Notes: generated by a model from the letters alone, not told the origin. A DNA stretch of 64,000 nucleotides from an uncultured Blautia sp. (GCA_934424575.1 CAKRXU010000001.1:124001-188000); one strand, 5' to 3'. Positions 49,891 through 61,084 are shown, counted from the first letter of the stretch. Numbers and translations: made by a program.

Positions 49891-51170
49891 TCTGCTACCT
49901 CCTTCAACGCCTCAAACAACCGTCTCACTCCCGCAAAGCCATACGGCTGCTCGTCCTGGTTCCACATCAGGCCCGGGCAATTTTGGTGGTAGTAGAGGGC
50001 GTCTTTGCCTATGGTGATGTTTACACCGCTCTGCGCCGGATCGTAGTAGATCATGGTTGGTTCCATGTTGGAAAATACTTTTGTTTCCGGACTTAAGAGG
50101 GCAAGCTGTTTCATATATACGAAGTTCTCTACTGTGATCGTTCCATAGATTTCCGGTACTTTGAATCCGTATTTCAGAAGGGCAAGTGCCAGTTCAAACG
50201 GATCTCCGTTCATGCATTCCCCGACTGCAAACGCTGCATCTGGACAGACTTTGCGGAAGTCCTCGATTGCCTGTTCTGCTGCCTCGCAGTACTCTTCCAA
50301 CTCGAAGGAAACGCCCAGTACAGACGCAAGCGCCTGATACTGATTTTGTATTTTATCTGTCTGATATAAACGTCGTAACTCAATAAACGGAATCTTCAGT
50401 CTATCATTAAAATCTTCTGCCGCAAAGCGTGATTCCTGATGCAGTACCAGATTGAAATTCGCCTCCGACATGGTTTTATATTCTTCAAAATCTCTGCATC
50501 TGGATATCTCGTGGATCGTCCTGATCCCTGCACTGTGAAGCAGATCATACAGCTCACAGTCATCCACAAGCGGTGAGAAAAATCCCAGAAGATTGACGAC
50601 ATTTCCTTTCTTTTTTGCCGGCTCAAGAAGAGAATATAAAGACTGTCGTACATGTACCATCGGTGGTTTCCGTCCCTCTCTGGTCAATGCATACATATAA
50701 CATGGACGCACCGGAAGTCCGGCCTTCTCCTCCGCTTTACGACAGACACGCTCCATATCTGTGCCAAGAAGTGCATCCACACAGGTGATGCAGATCATCA
50801 CAACAGATGGTTTCTTATCCAGACTGTTACAGATTTCCTCTACTGCTTTTGGTATTTTCTTGAGATGACGTCCTGTCACGATATCTGTCTCGTCCATCAT
50901 CAGATAAAAAAAGCGGTTGTCATATTCGCGCATGGAGCTGATCAGGGATGTATTTCGCCCGCAGCATCCCGGTGCCACGATCAGCATGATCGAATCCGGG
51001 ACAGCAAGTCCGGCTCTCTTCACACCGAATCCTTCTGCTCCCGGAGAGTTAAAGGCAAGTGTCGCCGGAGAGCTGTAGATCAGGTGCATATTTGATCTGA
51101 ACTGGTCCGGAATATTGTCCCTCCCACGCTCATTTAATTCTTCTACTGTACAATAATAGGCTCTGCTCAT
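49887..51170 (-). CDS. Nitrogenase-like component 1 protein, D-type subunit of first module
   Basis: A 427-aa component 1 superfamily member. [12 protein letters not shown] near residues 64-74 matches the first cluster-cysteine loop of NifD (Cys69/Cys70). [16 protein letters not shown] near 125-140 matches the second loop with Cys127 and Cys130. Where NifD has the FeMo-cofactor histidine before a GPYHG motif, this protein reads [14 protein letters not shown], without His at that place by eye. The gene overlaps its neighbours by 4 bp on each side. It differs strongly from the D-type protein of the second module, so the two are not recent duplicates. Confidence 0.85.
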   Translation of the reverse strand: MSRAYYCTVEELNERGRDNIPDQFRSNMHLIYSSPATLAFNSPGAEGFGVKRAGLAVPDSIMLIVAPGCCGRNTSLISSMREYDNRFFYLMMDETDIVTGRHLKKIPKAVEEICNSLDKKPSVVMICITCVDALLGTDMERVCRKAEEKAGLPVRPCYMYALTREGRKPPMVHVRQSLYSLLEPAKKKGNVVNLLGFFSPLVDDCELYDLLHSAGIRTIHEISRCRDFEEYKTMSEANFNLVLHQESRFAAEDFNDRLKIPFIELRRLYQTDKIQNQYQALASVLGVSFELEEYCEAAEQAIEDFRKVCPDAAFAVGECMNGDPFELALALLKYGFKVPEIYGTITVENFVYMKQLALLSPETKVFSNMEPTMIYYDPAQSGVNITIGKDALYYHQNCPGLMWNQDEQPYGFAGVRRLFEALKEVAE

Positions 51171-51928
51171 TCTTCTTCCTCTGCTTTCAAAAGCATTTCT
51201 GCCAGGTCAAAAAAACGTCTGCTGATCTCAGATCCTGCATCTCCCTCGATCACGGTCTTGCCCTGGTCTTCCCATCGGATGATCTCAGCACTTCTCGGTA
51301 TTTCACCTACGATCGGAATATTGCTTTTCTGTGCAAACGCCTGCACTTTTTCCATTTCATTTTCGACATTTCGATGATTCAATACAATGCCAAAAACTCG
51401 CGCATAACTTCTATCTTCGAAGTTCCGTACAGCACTGGAAATATTGTTTGCTGCATACAGTGCCATCTTTTCTCCGGAGGTTACGATCAGGACTTTTTCC
51501 GCATAGCCTTCACGGATCGGTGCCGCAAAACCACCGCAGACTACATCGCCAAGCACATCATAAAGCACGACATCCGGCTTGTAGGTTTCAAATAATCTCA
51601 GATCCTCCAGTAGCTGAAAAGTCGCTATGATTCCTCTTCCCGCACAGCCAAGTCCCGGGGTCGGGCCACCTGTTTCAATACAGAGAACTCCTCCAAATCC
51701 TTCTTTTGAAATGTCCTCAAGTTTCTCTGGTTCCTCGTCCTCTTCACGCATGTAATTCATCACCGGGCGAAGTGGTTCACCACCAAGCAGATTGATTGTA
51801 GAATCTGCTTTCGGATCACAGCCGATCTGGATGACCTTCTTTCCCATAGATGCAAAAGCCGCTGCCAGATTGGATGTCACGGTTGATTTTCCGATACCGC
51901 CCTTTCCATAAATTGCTACTTTCAGCAT
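51167..51928 (-). CDS. NifH-like reductase of first module
   Basis: This is an ATP-dependent iron-sulfur reductase that starts the operon. [16 protein letters not shown] holds the P-loop, [11 protein letters not shown] follows, and the bridging-cluster cysteines are Cys95 (GLGCAGRGI) and Cys131 (DVVCGGF). An unusual acidic stretch ([12 protein letters not shown], about residues 61-72) is not in the second NifH-like protein. The start follows AGGAGGGGAATTACAA, giving 253 aa. The leader upstream carries a terminator and promoter. Confidence 0.92.
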   Translation of the reverse strand: MLKVAIYGKGGIGKSTVTSNLAAAFASMGKKVIQIGCDPKADSTINLLGGEPLRPVMNYMREEDEEPEKLEDISKEGFGGVLCIETGGPTPGLGCAGRGIIATFQLLEDLRLFETYKPDVVLYDVLGDVVCGGFAAPIREGYAEKVLIVTSGEKMALYAANNISSAVRNFEDRSYARVFGIVLNHRNVENEMEKVQAFAQKSNIPIVGEIPRSAEIIRWEDQGKTVIEGDAGSEISRRFFDLAEMLLKAEEEE

Positions 51929-52107
51929 TTGTAATTCCCCTCCTGTTTTATAACAGCCCTGCCCCAAATCCGTTACTGAGATCTCCGCACATACAAAAAG
52001 ACTCCTCCACCGTCAGGGTAGAGAAGTCCTGTAAATTTCACATCAACAACTATTCCCGCTCGGAGATTTCCTTGCCGTCAGAGTCTGTTTTATTTTCATT
52101 TTTAACT
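51929..52107 (-). ncRNA. Structured 5' leader of the nitrogenase-like/hyp operon, unidentified regulatory RNA
   Basis: The leader of about 180 nt contains an intrinsic terminator and, upstream of it, an aptamer-sized segment of about 60 nt that includes GACGGCAAGGAAATCTCC and CGAGCGGGAATAG. AGACTC at the start of this segment (52081-52086) can pair with GAGTCT in the 3' arm of the terminator, so two exclusive folds exist. The heptamer CTGACGG occurs twice. I compared it by memory with the main riboswitch classes and found no match. Confidence 0.6.
51995..52028 (-). terminator. Leader terminator of the nitrogenase-like/hyp operon
   Basis: A 12-bp stem GACTTCTCTACC/GGTGGAGGAGTC (two G-U pairs) with a 5-nt loop is followed by TTTTTG on the minus strand, about 66 nt before the first start codon. 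Confidence 0.8.
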
Positions 52108-52113
52108 GTCTAT

Positions 52114-52143
52114 ATTCTACTTTATATGTACCCGGTGAGTCAA
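52114..52143 (-). promoter_or_regulatory. Promoter of the nitrogenase-like/hyp operon
   Basis: TTGACT and TAGAAT are separated by 18 bp on the minus strand, located between the cardiolipin synthase gene and the structured leader. Confidence 0.65.
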
Positions 52144-52174
52144 TGCTAACAGGTATATATCTCTTTCCTTTTTC

Positions 52175-53734
52175 CTATAATAATCCCGCAAACAGTCTCA
52201 TAAGCAGCTGTCCCAGACGAAGATATGCGCTGCGTCCGGTGCGGTATTTTTCGGTAACTTCCCTGCACTCTTTCATTGTCTCCTGCAGGTCATTTCTGAT
52301 ATCCAGAACCACATCACAATCTGTCATAAAACATCCGTTTTCGAAATGATGATACAGACTTCGGTAGTCCAGATTGATGGTTCCGCAGGTTGCCATACAG
52401 TCATCTGCAACACTCATTTTTGCATGACAGAATCCCGGTGTCCATTCGTAGATCCGCACACCGTCTTTGACCAGTTCGTGATAAAAAGAACGGGTGACAC
52501 TGTAGATCATTTTTTTGTCCGGAATGCCCGGCGTGATGATCCTTACATCTACGCCTCGCTTTGCGGCAAGAGTCATTGCATGTGCCATCTCATCAGTAAT
52601 GATCAGATATGGTGTCATAAACCAGCAGTATTTTTCTGCCTTGTTCACCATGCTGATGTAAACTTCTTCTCCCACCTTTTCGCCATCCAATGGGCTGTCC
52701 GCATATGGCTGAACAAATCCAGTCTGCTGTGCTTTATACGGATATTCCAGCAAAAACTGGGCAAAATCCGTGTCATTCTCATCCTTGTCGTTAACTGCAT
52801 TCCACATCTCAAGGAAAGTCACTGTCAGAGAACGCACCGCATCGCCCTCCAGACGGATACCGGTATCTTTCCACTGTCCATACGGATGTGTCAGGTTAAA
52901 ATATTCATTTGCAAGATTATATCCTCCGGTAAATCCGACCTTGCCGTCAATGACTGTGATCTTACGGTGGTCACGGTTGTTCAGAAACACATTTAAGCCC
53001 GGCATAAACGGATTGAATACACGGCATCGGATTCCGACCGCCTCCAGCTTCCTGATAAAATCCGTATTGATAAAACCAATAGAACCCATATCATCATAGA
53101 ACACCCGGACTTCCACACCTGCTTTTACACGTTCTTCCAGCACATTCTGGATTCGATGCCAGGCTTCGGCATCCTCAATCGCATGATACTCCATAAAAAT
53201 AAAATGCTCTGCCTTCGCCAATTCCTCGAGCTGTGCTTCCAGCCCCTTTGCAGCTTCATCATAATAGACCACATCTGTATTCTGATACACAGGATAGAAT
53301 GCATTTTTCTGAATATAAGAAGAAATATTTCCTGCCTTCGGAATCATCTGCTGTAAATTTTCCTGAATCTCATGGTTCGTTGGAAGCAGCGGCAAAAGCT
53401 GTTCATCGATATCCTTATAACGTTTCCGCATTTTACTCGTACCGCCATTCAGACCAACCATCAGATACAGGGTAAGTCCCATGATCGGAAATACCATGAT
53501 GAGAAAAATCCATGGCATTTTGATCGTCGAAGTGACCGGAGATGCATACATATTTAAAATAACGATCAGCCCCAGTATCCTCGTACACAGGTTGATCGCC
53601 TCTGCATAACGATTGAGTCCTGTAAACAACAGCAAAATAAATATCACTTCCAGCAGAATACACACAGCCGAAAAAACAAGTCTCGTAACACCGTTTTTTG
53701 TCTTCGCTCTGCCTTCCAGTGTCGTGTCTTTCAT
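52175..53734 (-). CDS. cls: Cardiolipin synthase (phospholipase D superfamily)
   Basis: The enzyme joins two phosphatidylglycerol molecules into cardiolipin at the membrane. Two N-terminal membrane segments (about residues 20-45 and 50-85) precede two PLD domains. The first HKD motif is HRKITVIDGKVGFTGG near residue 250; the second is HAKMSVADDCMATCGT near 435. The 519-aa length is typical. I prefer the ATG after GGGAG, three codons inside a possible GTG start. It stands alone between the atp operon and the nitrogenase-like operon. Confidence 0.94.
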   Translation of the reverse strand: MKDTTLEGRAKTKNGVTRLVFSAVCILLEVIFILLLFTGLNRYAEAINLCTRILGLIVILNMYASPVTSTIKMPWIFLIMVFPIMGLTLYLMVGLNGGTSKMRKRYKDIDEQLLPLLPTNHEIQENLQQMIPKAGNISSYIQKNAFYPVYQNTDVVYYDEAAKGLEAQLEELAKAEHFIFMEYHAIEDAEAWHRIQNVLEERVKAGVEVRVFYDDMGSIGFINTDFIRKLEAVGIRCRVFNPFMPGLNVFLNNRDHRKITVIDGKVGFTGGYNLANEYFNLTHPYGQWKDTGIRLEGDAVRSLTVTFLEMWNAVNDKDENDTDFAQFLLEYPYKAQQTGFVQPYADSPLDGEKVGEEVYISMVNKAEKYCWFMTPYLIITDEMAHAMTLAAKRGVDVRIITPGIPDKKMIYSVTRSFYHELVKDGVRIYEWTPGFCHAKMSVADDCMATCGTINLDYRSLYHHFENGCFMTDCDVVLDIRNDLQETMKECREVTEKYRTGRSAYLRLGQLLMRLFAGLL

Positions 53735-53815
53735 AAACCCCACTCCCTTTTTCCTGGCATTTTTTTGTTATGATTGTGATACACATCATAACACTTTATG
53801 GCAGAATCGTAAACA

Positions 53816-53848
53816 TAAAAAATACAGGGAGAGCCACAGCTCTCCCTG
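53816..53848 (-). terminator. Intrinsic terminator of the atp operon
   Basis: A perfect 10-bp stem CAGGGAGAGC/GCTCTCCCTG with a TGTG loop is followed by ATTTTTTATG on the minus strand after atpC. Confidence 0.9.
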
Positions 53849-53858
53849 CAAATTCACT

Positions 53859-54260
53859 CTATTCTTTTACACTCAGACGCACCAGTGCTCTCTGCAGTTT
53901 TGCAGATGCCATCTTGTATTCCTGGTCGGTGAGACCGCCTTTTGCGATCATCTCCTCGGCGCGTTTCTTAGCTGCCTGTGCACGCTCTGCGTCGATGTCT
54001 TCTTTCCACTCCCAGGTGGTTGCGAGAAGACGGCAGGTTCCGTTCATGACAGAAAGCATCCCGCCGATGCAGGCTGCAGTCCGTCTGTTTCCATCTGCCA
54101 TGACTACACTGGCTTCACCCATTCCAAGAGCTGTACAGAAATTGCAGTGTCTTGCGAGAATCGCGATATCGCCGCTGATACTTCTGCAGACCACACGCTC
54201 CACATCGCCCTCAAAAAGCAGTCCGTCCGGTGTTCCGATCCGTAAAGGGAAGGTACTCAT
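53859..54260 (-). CDS. atpC: ATP synthase F1 epsilon subunit
   Basis: Epsilon links the central rotor stalk to the c-ring and can inhibit ATP hydrolysis. The 133-aa protein has the N-terminal beta-sandwich (MSTFPLRIGTPDGLLFEGDV) and the C-terminal helical hairpin with ERAQAAKKRAEEM. It is last in the operon, 12 bp after atpD, with a terminator behind it. Confidence 0.95.
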   Translation of the reverse strand: MSTFPLRIGTPDGLLFEGDVERVVCRSISGDIAILARHCNFCTALGMGEASVVMADGNRRTAACIGGMLSVMNGTCRLLATTWEWKEDIDAERAQAAKKRAEEMIAKGGLTDQEYKMASAKLQRALVRLSVKE

Positions 54261-54272
54261 AAGACGCCTCCT

Positions 54273-55670
<1,398 letters not shown>

Positions 55671-55689
55671 TTAAGTCTCCTATGATAAT

Positions 55690-56547
55690 TTAAAGCCCTT
55701 CCGCACCTGCAACAATCTCCGTGATCTCCTGCGTGATGCTGGCCTGTCGTGCTCTGTTGTAATACAGATTCAGCTTATCGATCATCTCTTCTGCATTACT
55801 TGTCGCAGCATCCATAGCCATACGTCTGGCTGCAAGTTCACTGGCTGTACTCTCACATACACCGCCATAAACCAGTCCCGCCAGATATTCCGGAACAATG
55901 GCATCAAACACAACCTCTGCATTCGGCTCATAGAGGATGAGATTCTTCGTATCCACTTTGCCGCCGCTTTCTTCTCGGATATCAGTCATAGGAAGTATAG
56001 AAAATACCTCCGGCTGCTGAGAAAGGATAGATGCAAAAACGGTATAACATAATTCAATATGACCAAATGTTCCCTTGCGGAATTCTTCACAAAGCAGATT
56101 TGCAATTTCAAAACAGTCTGCCACAGAAACGCCTGCAATCTCTGCAAACTTATCTGTCAGGCATTCAATGCCTCTCTGTCTGAAATACTCAACTGCTTTT
56201 TTTCCAATCGGCAGCACCATATAGTCCCTGCCTTCGGCCGCAGACTCAAGACATTTAAAAAGGTTTGCATTATATCCGCCAGCCAGTCCTCTGTCACCGG
56301 CGATCACCACATAACAGTATCGCGGATTGGATGATTCTCTGGCATATACAGAAGAAAAATCAATGTTTTCTTTTGCAATGTCCTTCAGTGTCTCATGCAG
56401 CTCTGTGAAGTAAGGACGGCAGGTTTCTGCGCGTTCCTTTGCCTTACGCAGTTTGGAGGATGCAACAAGCTCCATGGCCTTGGTAATCTGCATCGTACTC
56501 TGTACGCTTTTGATACGCAGCTTTACCGCTTTCATATTTCCAGCCAT
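55690..56547 (-). CDS. atpG: ATP synthase F1 gamma subunit
   Basis: Gamma is the central rotor shaft. The N-terminal helix begins MKAVKLRIKSVQSTMQITKAMELVAS and the C-terminal helix carries MDAATSNAEEMIDKLNLYYNRARQ, the two halves of the coiled-coil shaft. The 285-aa length is normal. It lies 22 bp upstream of atpD. Confidence 0.96.
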   Translation of the reverse strand: MAGNMKAVKLRIKSVQSTMQITKAMELVASSKLRKAKERAETCRPYFTELHETLKDIAKENIDFSSVYARESSNPRYCYVVIAGDRGLAGGYNANLFKCLESAAEGRDYMVLPIGKKAVEYFRQRGIECLTDKFAEIAGVSVADCFEIANLLCEEFRKGTFGHIELCYTVFASILSQQPEVFSILPMTDIREESGGKVDTKNLILYEPNAEVVFDAIVPEYLAGLVYGGVCESTASELAARRMAMDAATSNAEEMIDKLNLYYNRARQASITQEITEIVAGAEGL

Positions 56548-56570
56548 ATGATCATACCCTCCTAATCACT

Positions 56571-58100
56571 TTATTTGTCAGGTCTTGTATTCAGGAAATT
56601 CTCTGTATACGCTTCCAGTACCTGACGCAGTTTTTCTTCGGTTTCCGGCTCAAGTTTGCCTGTGCTGCTGATAAGCTGCATCACTTCAATACCGGCTGCA
56701 TCTGCATCAAGGTAGGTGTACAGTCCTGATTCATATGCACTTACATCTTCAACTCCTACTTTTTCGAGGATGCCCTTGGTTACAGCATACAGGATCGCTA
56801 CCTGTTTCTCTACCGGTACCGGAGCATTCTGGCTCTGTTTCAGAACTTCTACAATACGTGCACCCTGTTCCAGACGCGCTTTGGTATCCGCATCCAGATC
56901 AGAACCGAACTGTGCGAAACTCTGAAGTTCACGATACTGAGAGTAGATCAGTTTCAGAGTACCTGCAACTTTCTTCATAGCTTTGATCTGTGCATCTCCA
57001 CCAACTCGTGATACGGAAATACCAGGGTTTACCGCCGGCATGATACCGGAATGGAAAAGCTCTGTTTCCAGGAAGATCTGTCCGTCTGTAATGGAAATTA
57101 CGTTTGTCGGGATATAAGCAGATACGTCACCTGCCTGTGTCTCGATGATCGGCAGTGCTGTCAGGGAACCGCCGCCATGCTCGTCGTCAAGTTTTGCAGC
57201 ACGTTCAAGCAGTCTGGAATGCAGATAAAAAACATCTCCAGGATATGCTTCACGTCCAGGTGGACGACGGATCAGAAGAGAAAGTGCACGGTAAGCAACC
57301 GCATGCTTACTTAAGTCATCATAAATGATGAGCACGTCTTTGCCCTGGTTCATAAAGTATTCACCCATTGCACAGCCTGCATATGGTGCAATATACTGCA
57401 TCGGGCTTGATTCAGATGCCGTAGCGGCAACTACGATCGTATAATCCATAGCACTGTTTTTGGTAAGGTTCTCTACCAGGGATGCTACTGTTGAACGCTT
57501 CTGCCCGATCGCAACGTAGATACAGAGGACATCTTTGCCCTTCTGGTTGATGATCGTATCTGTTGCGATGGTTGTCTTTCCTGTCTGACGGTCACCGATG
57601 ATCAGCTCACGCTGTCCACGACCGATCGGGATCATGGAGTCGATCGCCTTGATACCAGTCTGCAGAGGCTGATATACAGAACGTCTCTCACAGATTCCAG
57701 GTGCCTTGGTCTCTACCGGGCGAAATTCTTTTGTGTCGATCGGGCCTGCGCCGTCGATCGGCTGGCCAAGAGCATTGACTACTCGTCCGATCATAGCTTC
57801 GCCTACCGGTACAGACACGACCTTGCCTGTACGCTTTACGGTCTGACCTTCACCAATATTTTCATCGGAGCCAAATATTACGATAGAAACACTGTTTTCT
57901 TCCAGGTTCTGCGCCATTCCGAAATTTCCGTCTTCAAATTCCAGCAGCTCACCCGCCATACAGTTTACAAGTCCGCTGGCACGGGCAATTCCATCGCCGA
58001 CCATAAGGATCGTTCCTGTCTCATTCTGCTGGATCGCATTTTCGTAATATTTTATCTGGCTTCGGATGACTTTGGATATTTCCTCAGGTTTTAATTGCAT
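56571..58100 (-). CDS. atpA: ATP synthase F1 alpha subunit
   Basis: This is the non-catalytic nucleotide-binding subunit of F1. [15 protein letters not shown] is its P-loop, [13 protein letters not shown] and [10 protein letters not shown] are further family marks, and the arginine finger lies in the segment [14 protein letters not shown]. The 509 aa length is typical. A hairpin-rich repeat of about 141 bp separates it from atpH, so the usual close packing of atpH-atpA is interrupted here. Confidence 0.98.
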   Translation of the reverse strand: MQLKPEEISKVIRSQIKYYENAIQQNETGTILMVGDGIARASGLVNCMAGELLEFEDGNFGMAQNLEENSVSIVIFGSDENIGEGQTVKRTGKVVSVPVGEAMIGRVVNALGQPIDGAGPIDTKEFRPVETKAPGICERRSVYQPLQTGIKAIDSMIPIGRGQRELIIGDRQTGKTTIATDTIINQKGKDVLCIYVAIGQKRSTVASLVENLTKNSAMDYTIVVAATASESSPMQYIAPYAGCAMGEYFMNQGKDVLIIYDDLSKHAVAYRALSLLIRRPPGREAYPGDVFYLHSRLLERAAKLDDEHGGGSLTALPIIETQAGDVSAYIPTNVISITDGQIFLETELFHSGIMPAVNPGISVSRVGGDAQIKAMKKVAGTLKLIYSQYRELQSFAQFGSDLDADTKARLEQGARIVEVLKQSQNAPVPVEKQVAILYAVTKGILEKVGVEDVSAYESGLYTYLDADAAGIEVMQLISSTGKLEPETEEKLRQVLEAYTENFLNTRPDK

Positions 58101-58174
58101 GTGTCCATTCCATCCTTTAACATTTTATAGCTTTTGCTTTCATTTCTATTAAACAACTACTTCATTCAGCTTCT

Positions 58175-58316
58175 GTAACTGTTCAGTCCCTTCACAGTTA
58201 CAAGTCAAAATGCATTCCATATCACCTTCGGTGATGGCATTTTGCCTTATGCATGTCTCGGGCTTTTGGCATATTCATGCCAAAACACCTCGCGGGATAT
58301 TACAACTGGGTAGTTT
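58175..58316. repeat. ~141-bp hairpin-rich repeat, copy 1 (between atpA and atpH)
   Basis: The unit contains three inverted repeats in a row: GTAACTG with CAGTTAC, AAAATGC with GCATTTT around CACCTTCGGTG, and TTTTGGCAT with ATGCCAAAA, with CTCGGG and CTCGCGGGAT at its edges. It matches copy 2 at about 59688 almost base for base, with a few changes concentrated near hairpin loops. It includes the last codons and stop of atpH. Confidence 0.9.
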
Positions 58317-58839
58317 CCAGTCGCTTTGAAATATCCGAAATACGGCCCTGTACCGTTCCGTCAAGCTGTATGCCTTCCATCTCCACGCGGAGTCCGGCAA
58401 GAACGGTCGGGTCTGTCTTCTGTGTAAGATGGATCTTCTTGCCGCTTGTCTTCTCCAGTTTGGCGCGCAGGGCTTCCATCTGTTCTTCTTTGAGTTTAAC
58501 TGCACTGGTAACTACCGCTTCCACAATGCCATGGTCGACATTATACCTGCGGGTAAATTCCTCACAGCATCCCGAAAACTCTCTCAGGATCTTCTTCTCA
58601 CATAAAAGTTTAAGAAAATTAAGAAGATACGGCTCTACCTGTCCGCCAAAGGCTTCATCGAGAAGTTTTATTCTCTCTTCCTGCGGGATCGCCGGTTCTC
58701 CCAGTAATTTCAGATATCCTGGATTCTCCCGAAAAATCTGTCTGATTTCATTCATCTGCTCCATGATCTGTCCATCGAGCTTTTCTTCGGCAGCAAGATC
58801 GTACAGACTGCCGCCATAGACTTTGGCAGCCTGTGTCAT
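58300..58839 (-). CDS. atpH: ATP synthase F1 delta subunit
   Basis: Delta (OSCP) caps F1 and binds the b subunit of the peripheral stalk. The 179-aa protein has the helical N-terminal domain (AKVYGGSLYDLAAEEKLD) and the C-terminal segment TDPTVLAGLRVEMEGIQLDGTVQGRI, a family hallmark. Its start overlaps the atpF stop by 4 bp. The stop codon lies inside the repeat element. Confidence 0.94.
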   Translation of the reverse strand: MTQAAKVYGGSLYDLAAEEKLDGQIMEQMNEIRQIFRENPGYLKLLGEPAIPQEERIKLLDEAFGGQVEPYLLNFLKLLCEKKILREFSGCCEEFTRRYNVDHGIVEAVVTSAVKLKEEQMEALRAKLEKTSGKKIHLTQKTDPTVLAGLRVEMEGIQLDGTVQGRISDISKRLETTQL

Positions 58840-59339
58840 GATGCCTCACCTACATTCTCAATAAAATCATTAATCAGTTTCGTGTGATCCTCTTCGTTAA
58901 TTTCGCGCTCGATTACCTTACCGGCGATCTCAACAGCCATGCCTCCGATCTCACCCTTGATCTCGTTGACAGCTTTACGTCTCTCCTGTGCAATGTCTTT
59001 CTCTGCCTTTTCTTTCATGGCAGTTACCTGACTGGAAGCTTCCTTGAGCATCTCTTCACTCTGGACAGCCGCTGTTTTCTGAGCGGTCTTGACAATGTCA
59101 TTTGCCTTGTCCCTGGCTTCCTGCATATTCTTTTCGTATTCGGCTTTCATAGCCTGAGCTTCTTCTTTCGCCTTCACTGCATCCTGGATCTCTGCGTCAG
59201 CTTTGGCTCTGCGCTTGTCCAGCATTTCGTTGATCGGCTTGAAAAGAAAACGCTTAATGAGATACACCTGAATAAAAAGGTTGCAAATCGTCGCTACAAA
59301 ATTCCACGGCACAATTCCTACTAATTCCTGTACCTGCAT
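58836..59339 (-). CDS. atpF: ATP synthase F0 b subunit
   Basis: The b subunit forms the peripheral stalk. An N-terminal membrane helix (about residues 9-30) is followed by a long charged coiled coil (INEMLDKRRAKADAEIQDAVKAKEE region). The 167-aa length is normal. It overlaps atpH by 4 bp and lies 31 bp downstream of atpE. Confidence 0.95.
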   Translation of the reverse strand: MQVQELVGIVPWNFVATICNLFIQVYLIKRFLFKPINEMLDKRRAKADAEIQDAVKAKEEAQAMKAEYEKNMQEARDKANDIVKTAQKTAAVQSEEMLKEASSQVTAMKEKAEKDIAQERRKAVNEIKGEIGGMAVEIAGKVIEREINEEDHTKLINDFIENVGEAS

Positions 59340-59370
59340 ATTTTTGTAACCTCCTATTTTATGTTTCCGA

Positions 59371-59828
<458 letters not shown>

Positions 59829-59866
59829 CCCCTTTCTTCTAATGAACGCTCCCACACGTTCGTTTC

Positions 59867-60637
59867 TTATTCCTCTGCTGCGTTTGCAATATACATAACT
59901 GTCAGCATACAGAAAATAAATGCCTGCATAATTCCTGAGAACCAGTCGAAATATACAGATAAAATAGCTGGTATACCTACATCAAGAATAGGTATCTGTG
60001 ACAATACATCACCTACAAGTCCCGGGATCAGTCCCAGGAGTGCGGAACTTGCCACTGCCAGTGCCCCATAGATCAGACCATTGATAACGACACCAGAAAG
60101 AATATTTCCGAAATGACGGCACGCCATACTTACCGGTGTTGCCAGCTCGGAAAGAATATTAAACGGTGTCATGACCGGAATCGGCTGTGTAAATCCCTTT
60201 AAATATCCACCGAATCCACTGGTCTTGATCTTCTGCGCAGTGATCATGATAAATACCACGACCGCCCACGCTGCCTCCGTAGACAGATCTGATGTCGGAC
60301 TTCGAAGTCCGATAAGGCTTATCAGGTTCGATACCACACTCGTTGCAAAAAGTGCTGCAACAAACGGGATCATGTATCTGAATTTCTCGCCCATGTTGCC
60401 GACAACAAATTTGTTTGCCTGCTCTACCAGAAGCTCTGCTACTGCCTGTCGTTTGGAAATGTTTTCTTCCTTGAGATCATGTGTCAGCCAGATGCATAAA
60501 CCTGTGATCAGGATCATTACAATCCAGCTCACCACCATTGTCTCACTGATCTTTAACTGTCCCAGAACCGGCAGGTCAATGGGTAAAGTCAAAAGTATCT
60601 TCGCCCCATTAATATCCAGTTCCATTCCTTCACTCAC
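59867..60637 (-). CDS. atpB: ATP synthase F0 a subunit
   Basis: Subunit a forms the ion half-channels beside the c-ring. The 256-aa protein has about six membrane segments. The essential arginine lies in SMACRHFGNILSGVVI near residue 175, and YFDWFSGIMQAFIFCMLTVMYI forms the last helices. It is separated from atpE by the hairpin-rich repeat. Confidence 0.96.
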   Translation of the reverse strand: MSEGMELDINGAKILLTLPIDLPVLGQLKISETMVVSWIVMILITGLCIWLTHDLKEENISKRQAVAELLVEQANKFVVGNMGEKFRYMIPFVAALFATSVVSNLISLIGLRSPTSDLSTEAAWAVVVFIMITAQKIKTSGFGGYLKGFTQPIPVMTPFNILSELATPVSMACRHFGNILSGVVINGLIYGALAVASSALLGLIPGLVGDVLSQIPILDVGIPAILSVYFDWFSGIMQAFIFCMLTVMYIANAAEE

Positions 60638-60664
60638 CTCCCATCTTTCTCAGATTTTCCCCTC

Positions 60665-61084
60665 CTAGTTTTGTTTATGAAATATCCCCACGATCTTGAT
60701 TCCCGTTCCTGGAAACAGAAGTGGAGCAATTCCCGCTACAAAATGGAAGCACGGTGCAACGATCGCTGCGATCACCCACAGGATCATCATCATGAAACGC
60801 TGTGAATAGCTGGCTTTGAGTTTCATCCTTGCAGTTCCCTCGTCTGCTGCCGAAGCTGCCTTCTGGACAGCCAGCCCCATGAGGAAAAAGTTCAGGACTG
60901 CGATCAGCCCGCCTCCGATGCCTCCCAGAAATACGGTATAGTCTAACGGCACTTTGTCCGGCATTGCAAAATGAAGCACTGCAAAAAGGATCCACATCAG
61001 GATCAGACCTGCTGCCGTGATCACGATGACTCGCTTTGTTTCCTTCTTTACTGCCGGCTGCACATTATCCAGTATACTGCTCAT
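60665..61084 (-). CDS. ATP synthase subunit I-like membrane protein
   Basis: This is a 139-aa protein with four hydrophobic segments in the AtpI position, just before atpB. It resembles the ATP synthase I family (LGGIGGGLIAVLNFFLMGLAVQKA). Members help assemble the c-ring, which is family knowledge. I start it at MSSILDN; an earlier TTG would add 13 residues. It is less conserved than the other atp genes, hence the lower confidence. Confidence 0.8.
   Translation of the reverse strand: MSSILDNVQPAVKKETKRVIVITAAGLILMWILFAVLHFAMPDKVPLDYTVFLGGIGGGLIAVLNFFLMGLAVQKAASAADEGTARMKLKASYSQRFMMMILWVIAAIVAPCFHFVAGIAPLLFPGTGIKIVGIFHKQN

Noticed and set aside
40383..51928. Reading the H-D-K genes as a nitrogen-fixation (nif) cluster
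   Set aside because: There is no nifB, nifE or nifN, and the D proteins lack the FeMo-cofactor histidine region by eye. The K proteins have lost a cluster cysteine segment. Hyp genes are not part of nif systems.
51929..52107. Leader as a known riboswitch (TPP, cobalamin, SAM, ZTP, Moco, glycine, c-di-GMP)
   Set aside because: None of the conserved core blocks of these classes appears in the minus- or plus-strand sequence.
58175..58316. Repeat copies as transcription terminators
   Set aside because: The hairpins lack following T-runs in the operon direction and lie between essential atp genes, so strong termination there is unlikely.
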